A stretch of 64,000 nt of DNA from Planctomycetota bacterium (lineage in GTDB: Bacteria; Planctomycetota; Phycisphaerae; Phycisphaerales; SM1A02): positions 46,926-110,925 of the forward strand of contig VGYQ01000001.1 of NCBI GenBank assembly GCA_016872915.1, given 5' to 3'. Position numbers and translations under genes: made by a program. Shown here piece after piece: positions 8,908-16,639 of this stretch. Position 1 is the first letter of the stretch, and each line of letters starts with the position of its first letter. A model generated the notes under the pieces. It was not told where the DNA came from, made no database searches, and saw only the letters and a program-made list of their open reading frames with translations.

Positions 8908-10047
8908 GTGAGCGTTTCGCGAAAAGAACTCATCACCCCTGTTCCCACCGATTCCCGCGGTACACAAGCGGGCGAGGGGCGCAAGGCATGGAACTCTTGG
9001 TTGGCCGCCATCATCAAGGTGGAAGGCAGCGATCTCATCGTGAAGGCTGGGTTGCCTCCTCGCATCCGATTTCGCGGTGCGCTGAAGGATCTCACGTCAC
9101 CGCCAGTGACTGAGGACCTGATGTTTCAGGTGGCGAAGGACATCCTTGATCCGAACCAACTCGATCACTTCCGTCGCAACGGCTCGATGGACTTTGCGTT
9201 CGACTTCGATCAGGGGCGTCGTTTCCGAGTGAATCTGTTTATGGCCCGCGGCAGACCGGCCGTGGCTGCCCGACTGATTACGAGCCGGATCAAGACCTTC
9301 GAGGAACTCGGGCTGCGTCCGAGCCTTGGTGATATCTCCATGGCCGCGCAGGGACTCATCCTCTTCTCTGGCGTGACGGGATCGGGCAAGAGCACCTCGA
9401 TCGCCGCGATGCTTCAGTACGTCAATGAACGCAAGAAGGTGCACATCGTCACCATCGAGGATCCGATCGAATACATCTTCACCGATGTCAAGGCGACCAT
9501 CAATCAGCGCGAGATCGGCATTGACTGCACGAACTTTGACGACGCACTGCGCGCACTGGTGCGCGAGAATCCCGACATCTGTCTCGTCGGCGAAATGCGC
9601 GACTACGAAACCTTTGAAGCTGCGGTCCGCGCTGCCGAGACAGGGCACCTGGTGTTCGGCACCATCCATGCCTCAAGCGCGTGGCAGACGTTCGGACGTA
9701 TCTACGATCTCTTCCCCGAAAGCGAGCGAGAACAGATTCGGAAGTTGCTCGCCTACAACTTGCGGGCGATCATCTACCAGAAGTTGCTGCCCACGCTGAA
9801 GCCTGAGATCGCCCGCGTGCCGGCTCTGGAGATTCTGCTCAATACTCCGATCGTGCAAAAGTACATCCTCGATGCGCGAGAGGGAGATCTTCTGGAGATC
9901 ATCAAGGCCGGGAAGGATGAAGGCATGATCGACTACACCTCTGCGCTCGTGGAACTCGTCGAAAGCGAGATGGTCCACCAGCGAGTGGCGATCGAATCGA
10001 CGCCGCGCCCCGAGGAACTCCAGATGCGCCTCAAAGGAATCACCTGA
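8908..10047 (+). CDS. PilT-like secretion/twitching ATPase
   Basis: I place the start at GTG 8908 (379 aa), preceded by AAGGAAA; the track start 32 codons upstream lacks support. The protein has a complete PilT/GspE-family ATPase core: Walker A GVTGSGKST, Asp box 'IEDPIEY', Walker B 'ICLVGEMRD', His box 'TGHLVFGTIHAS' and the 'IRKLLAYNLRAIIYQKLLP' helix typical of PilT retraction ATPases. It should form a hexameric ATPase at the cytoplasmic membrane. No pilin, PilC/GspF or secretin gene is nearby. It is followed 38 bp later by a degenerate GspE-like gene, so the two may form a hetero-oligomer (inference). Confidence 0.93.
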   Translation: MSVSRKELITPVPTDSRGTQAGEGRKAWNSWLAAIIKVEGSDLIVKAGLPPRIRFRGALKDLTSPPVTEDLMFQVAKDILDPNQLDHFRRNGSMDFAFDFDQGRRFRVNLFMARGRPAVAARLITSRIKTFEELGLRPSLGDISMAAQGLILFSGVTGSGKSTSIAAMLQYVNERKKVHIVTIEDPIEYIFTDVKATINQREIGIDCTNFDDALRALVRENPDICLVGEMRDYETFEAAVRAAETGHLVFGTIHASSAWQTFGRIYDLFPESEREQIRKLLAYNLRAIIYQKLLPTLKPEIARVPALEILLNTPIVQKYILDAREGDLLEIIKAGKDEGMIDYTSALVELVESEMVHQRVAIESTPRPEELQMRLKGIT

Positions 10048-10085
10048 ATCACCCGCCCAGCGCGATCGCTGCGGCGATTGCGCTG

Positions 10086-11861
10086 GTGCGTCACCACACA
10101 CGATCGAACGACCGACTCTCCGTGCAACCCTCTGTCCACTATCTGATCTCCATCTACAAGCCGCTGCTGCTTTTTGCCGCCGCGCTTCCCTTCGCATGGG
10201 TGATCTCAACTGTGGTGGAGCAGGACGCTCGGCGGCGGCGTTTCATGCCGGATGTGTGGGCTGGCATCAATCTCGCAACGCTGGCCCTCGGCATTGCATG
10301 CGTCCTCTTCATCAAGTGGTTCTGGCTCGGCTTCCCCTTGATGCTGCTGCTCTTTTGTGGTGCACTCACTGGTTACTGGAAGTATCGCGATAAACGCCTT
10401 CCCCCTGCGGAGCGCTTCGACCTGCTCACGGGGAAGTGGGCTGCCGCCATCGCATCGCGGAAGGCACGGAAGGCGCTCGGTGAAGTCACGGCTGTGTTCC
10501 AAGATGCCAAGGGCAACCGGCTGCAGCCTCCTTCGCGCGAGGATCCGATGCTGCCGGTGCATCTGGCCGCCGAACAAATCGTCGTCCCGTCACTGCCTGC
10601 ACGTGCCTCGAGAGTCGAGATGGTTCCTGGTGCGCAGGAACACACCGTTGTTCGGGTCGTCGACACAATCCGCAGCAAAGTGTCCACGCTCCCCAGCGCC
10701 GAGTCAGACAAAGTGATCGATTACTTCAAGAAGGCGGCAGGGTTGGACGTCAAGGAGCGCCGAAAGCGTCAAGTGGCGACACTCGGAATGCGCGCTGGCG
10801 AAAGCGTTCAGATGTTTCGACTCACCACCTGGGGAACGTCCGCGGGACAGTCGCTGCGCCTGGAACATGACCGCGAGAAGCAACTGACAAAGAAACTGGA
10901 TGAGATGGGGTTCCTCCAATCCCAGTTGCAGGCCCTGCGGGATGCGACGGACAAGATCGCAGGCGGTGTCGTCCTGGTTGCAGTTCCGCCCGGGAATGGC
11001 TTGACAACACTTGGGCTCGCCCTTTTGCAACGACACGATCCCTACACGATGGACATCAAGACCGTCGAAAAGGTTGTTGAGCGAAGACTTGAGGGAATTA
11101 CGCACAACGAGTGGCTCCCTGGAGTCGATGGCACCGATTACGCCACAACTGTTCAGTCGGTCGTACGACGTGGGCCCAATGTGCTGCTCGTCTCTGATCT
11201 GGCAGAGCCGGGTTTGGCGCCGGTTCTGGTGAACCCGAACAGTGCGAACACGATCTTTTACGCCTTAGTGCCTGCGGAAAGCGGCGCAGCGGCACTTGCG
11301 CTCTATTTGAAGTCCGCCGGTGATAAAGCTGCCGCTGCGAAGGCGCTCCGCGCCATCGTGGCTGGTCGTGCCGTGCGACTGCTCTGCAAGCAGTGTCGAC
11401 AGCCATTTACCGCAACCGAAGCGCAGGCCAAACGTCTCGGCGCACCGGATGGCAAGACGCCAACGCTGTACAAGATGGGTGGCCAGATTCAGATCAAGAA
11501 TCAGATCGTGCCTTGCCCCGAATGCCAAGGCACTGGATTCGTCGGAGTGACCGGCGCCTATGAAGTTCTTCGGCCCGATGAACGAGCGATCGAGTTGATG
11601 GTGGCCGGCGATGTCGTCAATGCGTATCAGCAGATGCGGCGCGCGCATCGCGCGCCGACCGCGCAGGAGGCTGCCTTGATCAAGGTTCGATCGGGCGAGA
11701 CAAGCCTTGACGAGGTGGCTCGCGCATTCGCCCCACGCGTTGCTGCATCAAAGACGACGAGCACGGCTCGCCCTGCTTCGGCACCATCTCCAGGGACTCC
11801 AAGTCCGCCGACCAAGTCGCCGCAAGCAGCGCGCCCACCGGCAAAGGGAGGCAAGCCATGA
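10086..11861 (+). CDS. Membrane-anchored GspE/PilB-like protein with degenerate ATPase motifs
   Basis: This 591-aa protein (GTG start 10086; GTG 10122 is an alternative) begins with two or three membrane helices within residues 20-100, unlike soluble GspE/PilB. The C-terminal half aligns in order with the GspE ATPase, but the motifs are broken: Walker A reads VPPGNGLTT (Lys replaced by Leu), Walker B reads NVLLVSDLAE, and the His box reads 'NTIFYALVP'. The zinc-binding module CKQC...CPEC and the 'GTGFVGVTGAYEVL' signature of GspE/PilB are kept. It is therefore likely a pseudo-ATPase with a structural or regulatory role. It is in an operon with the intact PilT-like gene and a CvpA-like gene. 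Confidence 0.88.
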   Translation: MRHHTRSNDRLSVQPSVHYLISIYKPLLLFAAALPFAWVISTVVEQDARRRRFMPDVWAGINLATLALGIACVLFIKWFWLGFPLMLLLFCGALTGYWKYRDKRLPPAERFDLLTGKWAAAIASRKARKALGEVTAVFQDAKGNRLQPPSREDPMLPVHLAAEQIVVPSLPARASRVEMVPGAQEHTVVRVVDTIRSKVSTLPSAESDKVIDYFKKAAGLDVKERRKRQVATLGMRAGESVQMFRLTTWGTSAGQSLRLEHDREKQLTKKLDEMGFLQSQLQALRDATDKIAGGVVLVAVPPGNGLTTLGLALLQRHDPYTMDIKTVEKVVERRLEGITHNEWLPGVDGTDYATTVQSVVRRGPNVLLVSDLAEPGLAPVLVNPNSANTIFYALVPAESGAAALALYLKSAGDKAAAAKALRAIVAGRAVRLLCKQCRQPFTATEAQAKRLGAPDGKTPTLYKMGGQIQIKNQIVPCPECQGTGFVGVTGAYEVLRPDERAIELMVAGDVVNAYQQMRRAHRAPTAQEAALIKVRSGETSLDEVARAFAPRVAASKTTSTARPASAPSPGTPSPPTKSPQAARPPAKGGKP

Positions 11862-13528
11862 TCCTCAACGTGCTGGTGCTTGGGGCGATCGGATTCATCG
11901 CCTATTGGTGGATCAGTCAAGGCGCGCTGAGCGCGGTTCTGCACTGCCTCTGCGTGATCGTCGCCGGTGCATTGACGTTCGCTGTGTGGGAGCCGATCGT
12001 TGTCAACGGGCTGCTCAACGGCGGCACCTTCGACAATTACGCATGGGGCCTGACCTTCGGGCTCGTCTTCGCGGTGCTTCTCCTGATCCTTCGCGTGGCA
12101 AGTGACAAACTTGTTCCGTTTGATATCCCCCTGCAGAGGTACGTCAGCATGGCGATCGGTGCGGTGGCGGGAGTTGCGTCCGGCGTGCTGACGGTGGGCA
12201 TCCTCCTGATCGCATGCGGGTTCATCCAAGGGCCCATCGACCTGCTCGAGTTCACGGGGTACGCGCGTGATCCGAAGAATCAGGGGCAACCCGCGCCACT
12301 CGCCAAACTCTGGGTCGATGCACCGAAACTCACTGAGACATTTTACGCAACGGTCTCTCGGGGAGGCCTGTCACCGGCGGGGAGAAACTCACTCGCTTCA
12401 AGCCAACCGGAACTGGCAAGGATGGCGCTCAGTCTGCACAAAGACACTTTCAAGAGGGGCGATGCGCGAACCACCATCGCACCCGACTCTGTCACTGGCC
12501 TTGAACTGGTCTTTGATCCAACAGGCGGCACCAACGGTGCTGGGGTGTATGCCGTGAAGTTCACGGTCGACACAAAGGCGTTCGATCAGGGACAGTTCAT
12601 CTTGTCGTCGGCGCAGGCTCGCTTGGCGGACGCATCCTCGCAGCCGAAGGTGATGTTCCCGCGCAAGTTCAATCAGCCGATGGAAGATGGTTCCACGCGC
12701 ACGTATTCCTTCGAAGACACCGGCAACTATGCAACGACCCCGCCCGCGCAGCAGTCCGGCACATTCGTACTGCTGTTTGACGCGCCATCGAGTGGGCCAG
12801 CGAGTGGCAATGCACCCAAGGGTGAAATGAACTTTTTCTTGAAGGGGCTGCGATATACGTTCAAAACGATTCCCATTGAAAACGGTGGTCTCGCCCGCTT
12901 GACGGGCAGCGACACAGGGCTGACAGCGCCCGCAATCGATGTGGTCAAGGAGGGTGGTGGGTTCGTCTTCAATGCGCAGGAGTTTGTTGCGGTCGTCAAC
13001 ACACTGCGCCCCGTGTCGCTCAGCACAAACGATGTGAAGTCGCTGCAGTTCAAGACCACAGATGGCGGCAACTTCATCTCCGGAGGTATCAGCAGCTTTC
13101 CAAAGGGTGCTGCCACTGCGATCTCGAGGAGCCTGGTTGTCAAGGGATTCCTCTGCCAGCCGGGAACGACAATCGTGATGGTGGATGTCTCGCGCGGGAA
13201 GGGTGGCATGGACATTTGGGGAGATCGGAATCCGAAGGTGAAGGACACCGTCGACAGTGCCCCACTCGAACTCGTGGACAAGCGCGGCAAGGGGTTCCGG
13301 CCGGTTGGTTATGTGTGGGAACGCCAGTCCGATGTCGAAATCTGCTTCGAGCCAACCAAGCCGTTTGCCACTGTGGCGTCCCTGCCCCCGCAACCAAGTT
13401 CCGGCGAAAACACGCTGCGGCTTGTCTTTATTGTGCCAATCGGGTCCGAAATCGTCGGTTTGCGAGTGGGCAAGATTTCGGTTGCCACTTGCGATTTGAA
13501 GGCTGGAGAGGCTCGGGCGGATTACTGA
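11858..13528 (+). CDS. CvpA-like membrane protein with a large C-terminal extracytoplasmic domain
   Basis: This 556-aa protein starts at ATG 11858 with a strong AGGGAGG site and overlaps the upstream stop (ATGA). The first about 130 residues form four hydrophobic helices with the spacing and 'GAVAGVASG' turn seen in CvpA/colicin V production proteins. The remaining about 420 residues are soluble and unrecognised; a segment around 'TRTYSFEDTGNYATTPP' and several beta-rich stretches suggest an extracytoplasmic domain. Family CvpA proteins are usually 150-250 aa, so the fusion is unusual. Operon context ties it to the PilT-like/pseudo-GspE pair. Confidence 0.8.
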   Translation: MILNVLVLGAIGFIAYWWISQGALSAVLHCLCVIVAGALTFAVWEPIVVNGLLNGGTFDNYAWGLTFGLVFAVLLLILRVASDKLVPFDIPLQRYVSMAIGAVAGVASGVLTVGILLIACGFIQGPIDLLEFTGYARDPKNQGQPAPLAKLWVDAPKLTETFYATVSRGGLSPAGRNSLASSQPELARMALSLHKDTFKRGDARTTIAPDSVTGLELVFDPTGGTNGAGVYAVKFTVDTKAFDQGQFILSSAQARLADASSQPKVMFPRKFNQPMEDGSTRTYSFEDTGNYATTPPAQQSGTFVLLFDAPSSGPASGNAPKGEMNFFLKGLRYTFKTIPIENGGLARLTGSDTGLTAPAIDVVKEGGGFVFNAQEFVAVVNTLRPVSLSTNDVKSLQFKTTDGGNFISGGISSFPKGAATAISRSLVVKGFLCQPGTTIVMVDVSRGKGGMDIWGDRNPKVKDTVDSAPLELVDKRGKGFRPVGYVWERQSDVEICFEPTKPFATVASLPPQPSSGENTLRLVFIVPIGSEIVGLRVGKISVATCDLKAGEARADY

Positions 13529-13533
13529 CCATC

Positions 13534-13553
13534 TTGGCCCCCCCGCCGGCCAA
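13534..13553 (+). terminator. Possible terminator-like hairpin after the CvpA-like gene
   Basis: A perfect 6-bp inverted repeat TTGGCC / GGCCAA with an 8-nt C-rich loop lies a few bases after the stop codon. There is no T-run after it, so it may be only a stabilising 3' hairpin. Confidence 0.25.
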
Positions 13554-13595
13554 GCACAGGTGCCAACGCAAAAGTTGCCGCCCTCTGCGAAAGTT

Positions 13596-13614
13596 CCGGT
13601 CAAATTATGACCGG
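13596..13614. promoter_or_regulatory. Perfect inverted repeat, candidate operator
   Basis: CCGGTCA-AATTA-TGACCGG forms a perfect 7-bp inverted repeat around a 5-nt AT-rich spacer, about 175 bp upstream of the first Cys-rich exoprotein gene. Two half-sites separated by about one helical turn fit a dimeric regulator. No gene lies between it and the exoprotein, so it may act on that promoter. No T-run follows, which argues against a terminator. Confidence 0.4.
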
Positions 13615-13790
13615 TTGGATTTGCCTCACCCGCGATCCTCGATAGATTATGGGAAGAGGGGCTTTGTCGCCCCGGTTGCGGGTTGTTGGGTCAAAGTGCA
13701 CAAGCATGATGCTGAAGCAGTTGATCTTGTCTCCCCTCGACGGCCGTTGAATGTTTGGTTCTCGTGAACACCAAATTTGGAGAAAGATCA

Positions 13791-16499
13791 ATGCTGAACA
13801 ATCGAACTTCGTGGGTAGTGGCGTGGACGATGACTGCATGTACGGCAGCCATCGCGCACGCTCAAGGCGGTGCATCGTGTACTGCGGCCGTGCCTGCATC
13901 CGTCGGCGATAACGCATACAACAACGCGGGCGCAACGGTCGATGTCGACTACGCAGGGCTGTGCGACATGGGCCAGTTTGGCACCGACACAAACTTCAAC
14001 ACGGTCTGGTTCAAGTGGACCGCGACCGCGAGCGACACCTTCACGCTCTCGACTTGCAACACCGCTGGTGGCGTGGATACGCGCCTCTCGGTGCAAACAG
14101 GTTGCACCGCCGACACTGTGGTCGCGTGCAATGATGACGGTGCGGGGTGCGCTCAATACTCAAGCAAACTGACGTTCTCCGCAACATCTGGAACGCTGTA
14201 TTACATCGCCGTTGGCGTGTATAGCGCGACGACTGCGGGTGGTCCCGGGACGATGGCGCTCACACAGGGCGACGGTGGTGGCGGCGGTGGCGGCGGTGGC
14301 GGCGGCGGCGACTGCTGCGTTGGGAACCCCGGCACGACCTGCTGCTCCGACGCGGAGTGCTGTGCCACGGTGTGTGCGGAGGATCCCTACTGCTGCAATA
14401 CCGAATGGGATCAGATCTGCGCCAATCAGGCCGTCCAATTATGCTCCGCATGCGGCGGCGGCGGCGGCGGCGGCGGCGGTTGTGGCTCAGGCGGCGACTG
14501 CTGCACTGCGAACCCTGGTACGGCTGGCTGCGCGGATCAAACATGCTGCGAAACCGTGTGTGCCACGGACCCCTTCTGCTGCGATACCGAATGGGATCAG
14601 TTCTGCGCCAGTGGTGCTGCGACTCTCTGCGAGGCGTGCGGCGGCGGAAGCTGCGAGGTCCCCGATGGCTCGCAGACCGAACTGGAGGCATGCGGTGACG
14701 ACTCGAACGGCGGCTGCAACGGCGGCGGCGCAAACGAGCCACTGAACTCACTGAATGGTTCGGTGGGCGGCACCTTCTATGCATCCACCACGATGCGCGA
14801 CACCGACTGGTACAGCTTCACAGTCACCAGCGGAACGCAGGTATCACTGTCTCTCTTCAGCAACCTGCCGTCGTTCTGTGCGATCGTCGACAACCCAGGC
14901 TGCTCCATCGTGGGCTCGGTCAGCACGGGCAACTGCCCGAGCACTCTGTCCGTGTGCGTCGGCCCTGGCGACTACTACGTGGTGTGCCTCCCCAGCCAGT
15001 TCATCGAACTGCCTTGCGGCGGTGCTCTCGGTAACGACTACACGCTCAACGTGACGTCGACCACGTGCGAATTCACACCTCCTGCAGGCGACAGCTGCGC
15101 GGCTCCCGCTCCGGCAGTGATCGGCAGCAATGCCTTCGACAACTCCAATGCTGGCACGGAGTACGGCGAGGTGACCTGCGGTTTCGGAGGCGCGCCGTTC
15201 ACGAAGGATGTGTTCTACTCGTTCGCGGTGACCGCCGCGGATGACTACACCTTCGAGACCTGCACGGCCGGTACGTTCGATACCGGCATCGAAATTTGGA
15301 CAGACTGTCCTAACAAGGGTGGTTCGATGTTGGCATGCAACGATGACGGTGTTGGCTGCCCGAACTTCTCGTCGCTCTTGAGCGCATACCTGGATGTTGG
15401 TAACTACATCATCCGGGTGGGTGGCTGGCAGGGCGATACAGGTGCTTCCTCGCTGGAGATTTCTCAGGGTGCGCCAGTCGGTCCTGAGAACGACAACTGC
15501 AGTGATGCCATTCCCGCGGTTGTGGGCAGCAATTCGTTCGATAACACGGGCTCAACGACGGACGGGCCAAACCCGACCGACGCTTCCTGCGGCACCTTCG
15601 GTGGCAGTTTCTACAACGATGTGTGGTTCAACTTCGCTGCTCCCGCAACTGCAACCTTCAAGGTTTCGCTGTGCGATGGCGCGTCGTTCGACACTCGCAT
15701 CGACATCTATGCAGACTGCAACTTTGGTGTGCCCGTTGCATGCAACGACGACTCGTGCGAGGTGCAGTCTGAATTGACCTTCCCGGCCACTTCGGGCACC
15801 ACTTACAAGATTCGTATCGGTGCGTACGGCGCGGCCGGCTTCGGAAGCGGCACCTTCGTCATCACAAACGAGGGTGGCGGTGGTGGTGGCGGTGGTGGTG
15901 GTGGTGGTGGCGGCCAAGGTCTCACCTGCGCGAATCCACTCACGCTGAATGCGGGTGCGAACCCCTTCACGCGTGCGGGCGCGACAGTCGACCTCGACTA
16001 CACGGGTCTTTGCGACATGGGACAGTTTGGTACGGACATCAACTACAACTGTGTGTTCTATACCTTCTCCCCTGCACAGAGCGGTCTTTACACCTTCTCG
16101 ACATGCAACACGGCAAATCATGACACACGATTGTCGATCCAGACATCGTGCGAAGCGAGCACTGTGGTCGCATGCAATGATGACGGTGCGGGGTGCGCAA
16201 CCTTCACGTCCATCATGACTGCAACGCTCCAGTGCGGTGTCAATTACGTCGTCGCAGTTGGTGGTTATTCAGCGACCACTCCGCTTGGCACTGGCACACT
16301 CGATGTGTCCGTGGCAGGTGGACAGCCGTGTTCACCTGCGTGTCCGGCAGACTTCGACAACAACGGGGTTGTGGGCGGCACTGACCTCACGATCCTGCTC
16401 GGCGCATGGGGTGCGGCTGGTGGCGACCTGAACGGCGACAATACGACGTCAGGCACTGACCTCACGATCCTGCTCGGCGCGTGGGGCAACTGCCAGTAA
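13791..16499 (+). CDS. Secreted modular Cys-rich protein with C-terminal dockerin-like EF-hand repeats
   Basis: This 902-aa protein starts at ATG 13791 after GGAGAA and has a signal peptide ending at 'AIAHAQ'. Its order is: a beta domain with 'ACNDDGAGC' (PPC-like); a 12-Gly linker; a Cys-rich module 'GDCCVGNPG...'; a 9-Gly linker; a second Cys-rich module; two or three more PPC-like domains with 'ACNDDGxGC'; a 14-Gly linker; a last PPC-like domain very close to the first; and two EF-hand-like repeats 'CPADFDNNG...TDLTILLGAWG' at the extreme C-terminus. It is probably extracellular or cell-surface attached. The first and last domains share a 39-nt stretch with one mismatch. Function unknown. 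Confidence 0.9.
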   Translation: MLNNRTSWVVAWTMTACTAAIAHAQGGASCTAAVPASVGDNAYNNAGATVDVDYAGLCDMGQFGTDTNFNTVWFKWTATASDTFTLSTCNTAGGVDTRLSVQTGCTADTVVACNDDGAGCAQYSSKLTFSATSGTLYYIAVGVYSATTAGGPGTMALTQGDGGGGGGGGGGGGDCCVGNPGTTCCSDAECCATVCAEDPYCCNTEWDQICANQAVQLCSACGGGGGGGGGCGSGGDCCTANPGTAGCADQTCCETVCATDPFCCDTEWDQFCASGAATLCEACGGGSCEVPDGSQTELEACGDDSNGGCNGGGANEPLNSLNGSVGGTFYASTTMRDTDWYSFTVTSGTQVSLSLFSNLPSFCAIVDNPGCSIVGSVSTGNCPSTLSVCVGPGDYYVVCLPSQFIELPCGGALGNDYTLNVTSTTCEFTPPAGDSCAAPAPAVIGSNAFDNSNAGTEYGEVTCGFGGAPFTKDVFYSFAVTAADDYTFETCTAGTFDTGIEIWTDCPNKGGSMLACNDDGVGCPNFSSLLSAYLDVGNYIIRVGGWQGDTGASSLEISQGAPVGPENDNCSDAIPAVVGSNSFDNTGSTTDGPNPTDASCGTFGGSFYNDVWFNFAAPATATFKVSLCDGASFDTRIDIYADCNFGVPVACNDDSCEVQSELTFPATSGTTYKIRIGAYGAAGFGSGTFVITNEGGGGGGGGGGGGGGQGLTCANPLTLNAGANPFTRAGATVDLDYTGLCDMGQFGTDINYNCVFYTFSPAQSGLYTFSTCNTANHDTRLSIQTSCEASTVVACNDDGAGCATFTSIMTATLQCGVNYVVAVGGYSATTPLGTGTLDVSVAGGQPCSPACPADFDNNGVVGGTDLTILLGAWGAAGGDLNGDNTTSGTDLTILLGAWGNCQ
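14275..14310 (+). repeat. GGN trinucleotide tract encoding 12 glycines
   Basis: Twelve consecutive GGT/GGC codons link the first PPC-like domain to the first Cys-rich module. Slippage in threes would change linker length without a frameshift. Confidence 0.9.
14454..14480 (+). repeat. GGC tract encoding 9 glycines
   Basis: Eight GGC codons and one GGT separate the two Cys-rich modules. It is the purest of the three tracts and the one most prone to slippage. Confidence 0.9.
15873..15914 (+). repeat. GGT/GGC tract encoding 14 glycines
   Basis: Fourteen glycine codons, mostly GGT, precede the final PPC-like domain. Confidence 0.9.
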
Positions 16500-16531
16500 A
16501 GTTTGCCTGTTACTTCTGATTTGTAGTCAAT

Positions 16532-16567
16532 CCCCCTCGGCGCTCTTGGCCGAGGGGGTTTTCTTTC
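16532..16567 (+). terminator. Rho-independent terminator of the first exoprotein gene
   Basis: A perfect 10-bp stem CCCCCTCGGC / GCCGAGGGGG with a 7-nt loop is followed by TTTTCTTT, 32 bp after the stop codon. It separates the two exoprotein genes into different transcription units. Confidence 0.88.
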
Positions 16568-16586
16568 CATTTTGCAAATCACACTG

Positions 16587-16615
16587 TTGGAGATTGGATT
16601 GACTGCGGCTAAATT
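16587..16615 (+). promoter_or_regulatory. Putative sigma-70-type promoter of the second exoprotein gene
   Basis: TTGGAG and TAAATT are separated by 17 bp, placing a start site about 20 bp before the ATG at 16640. It lies just after the terminator of the preceding gene. Confidence 0.4.
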
Positions 16616-16639
16616 GCAGAGTTCTCCGAAAGGACAATC

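Noticed and set aside
8908-10047. Type IV pilus locus
   Set aside because: Only a PilT-like ATPase is present; pilins, PilC/GspF, assembly proteins and secretin are absent from the surroundings.
12398-13603. 401-aa minus-strand ORF
   Set aside because: It is antisense to the CvpA-like gene, which has a strong ribosome site and start-stop coupling.
14275-15914. Glycine tracts as a CRISPR array or tandem repeat element
   Set aside because: The repeats are in-frame glycine codons within one gene and have no spacer structure.
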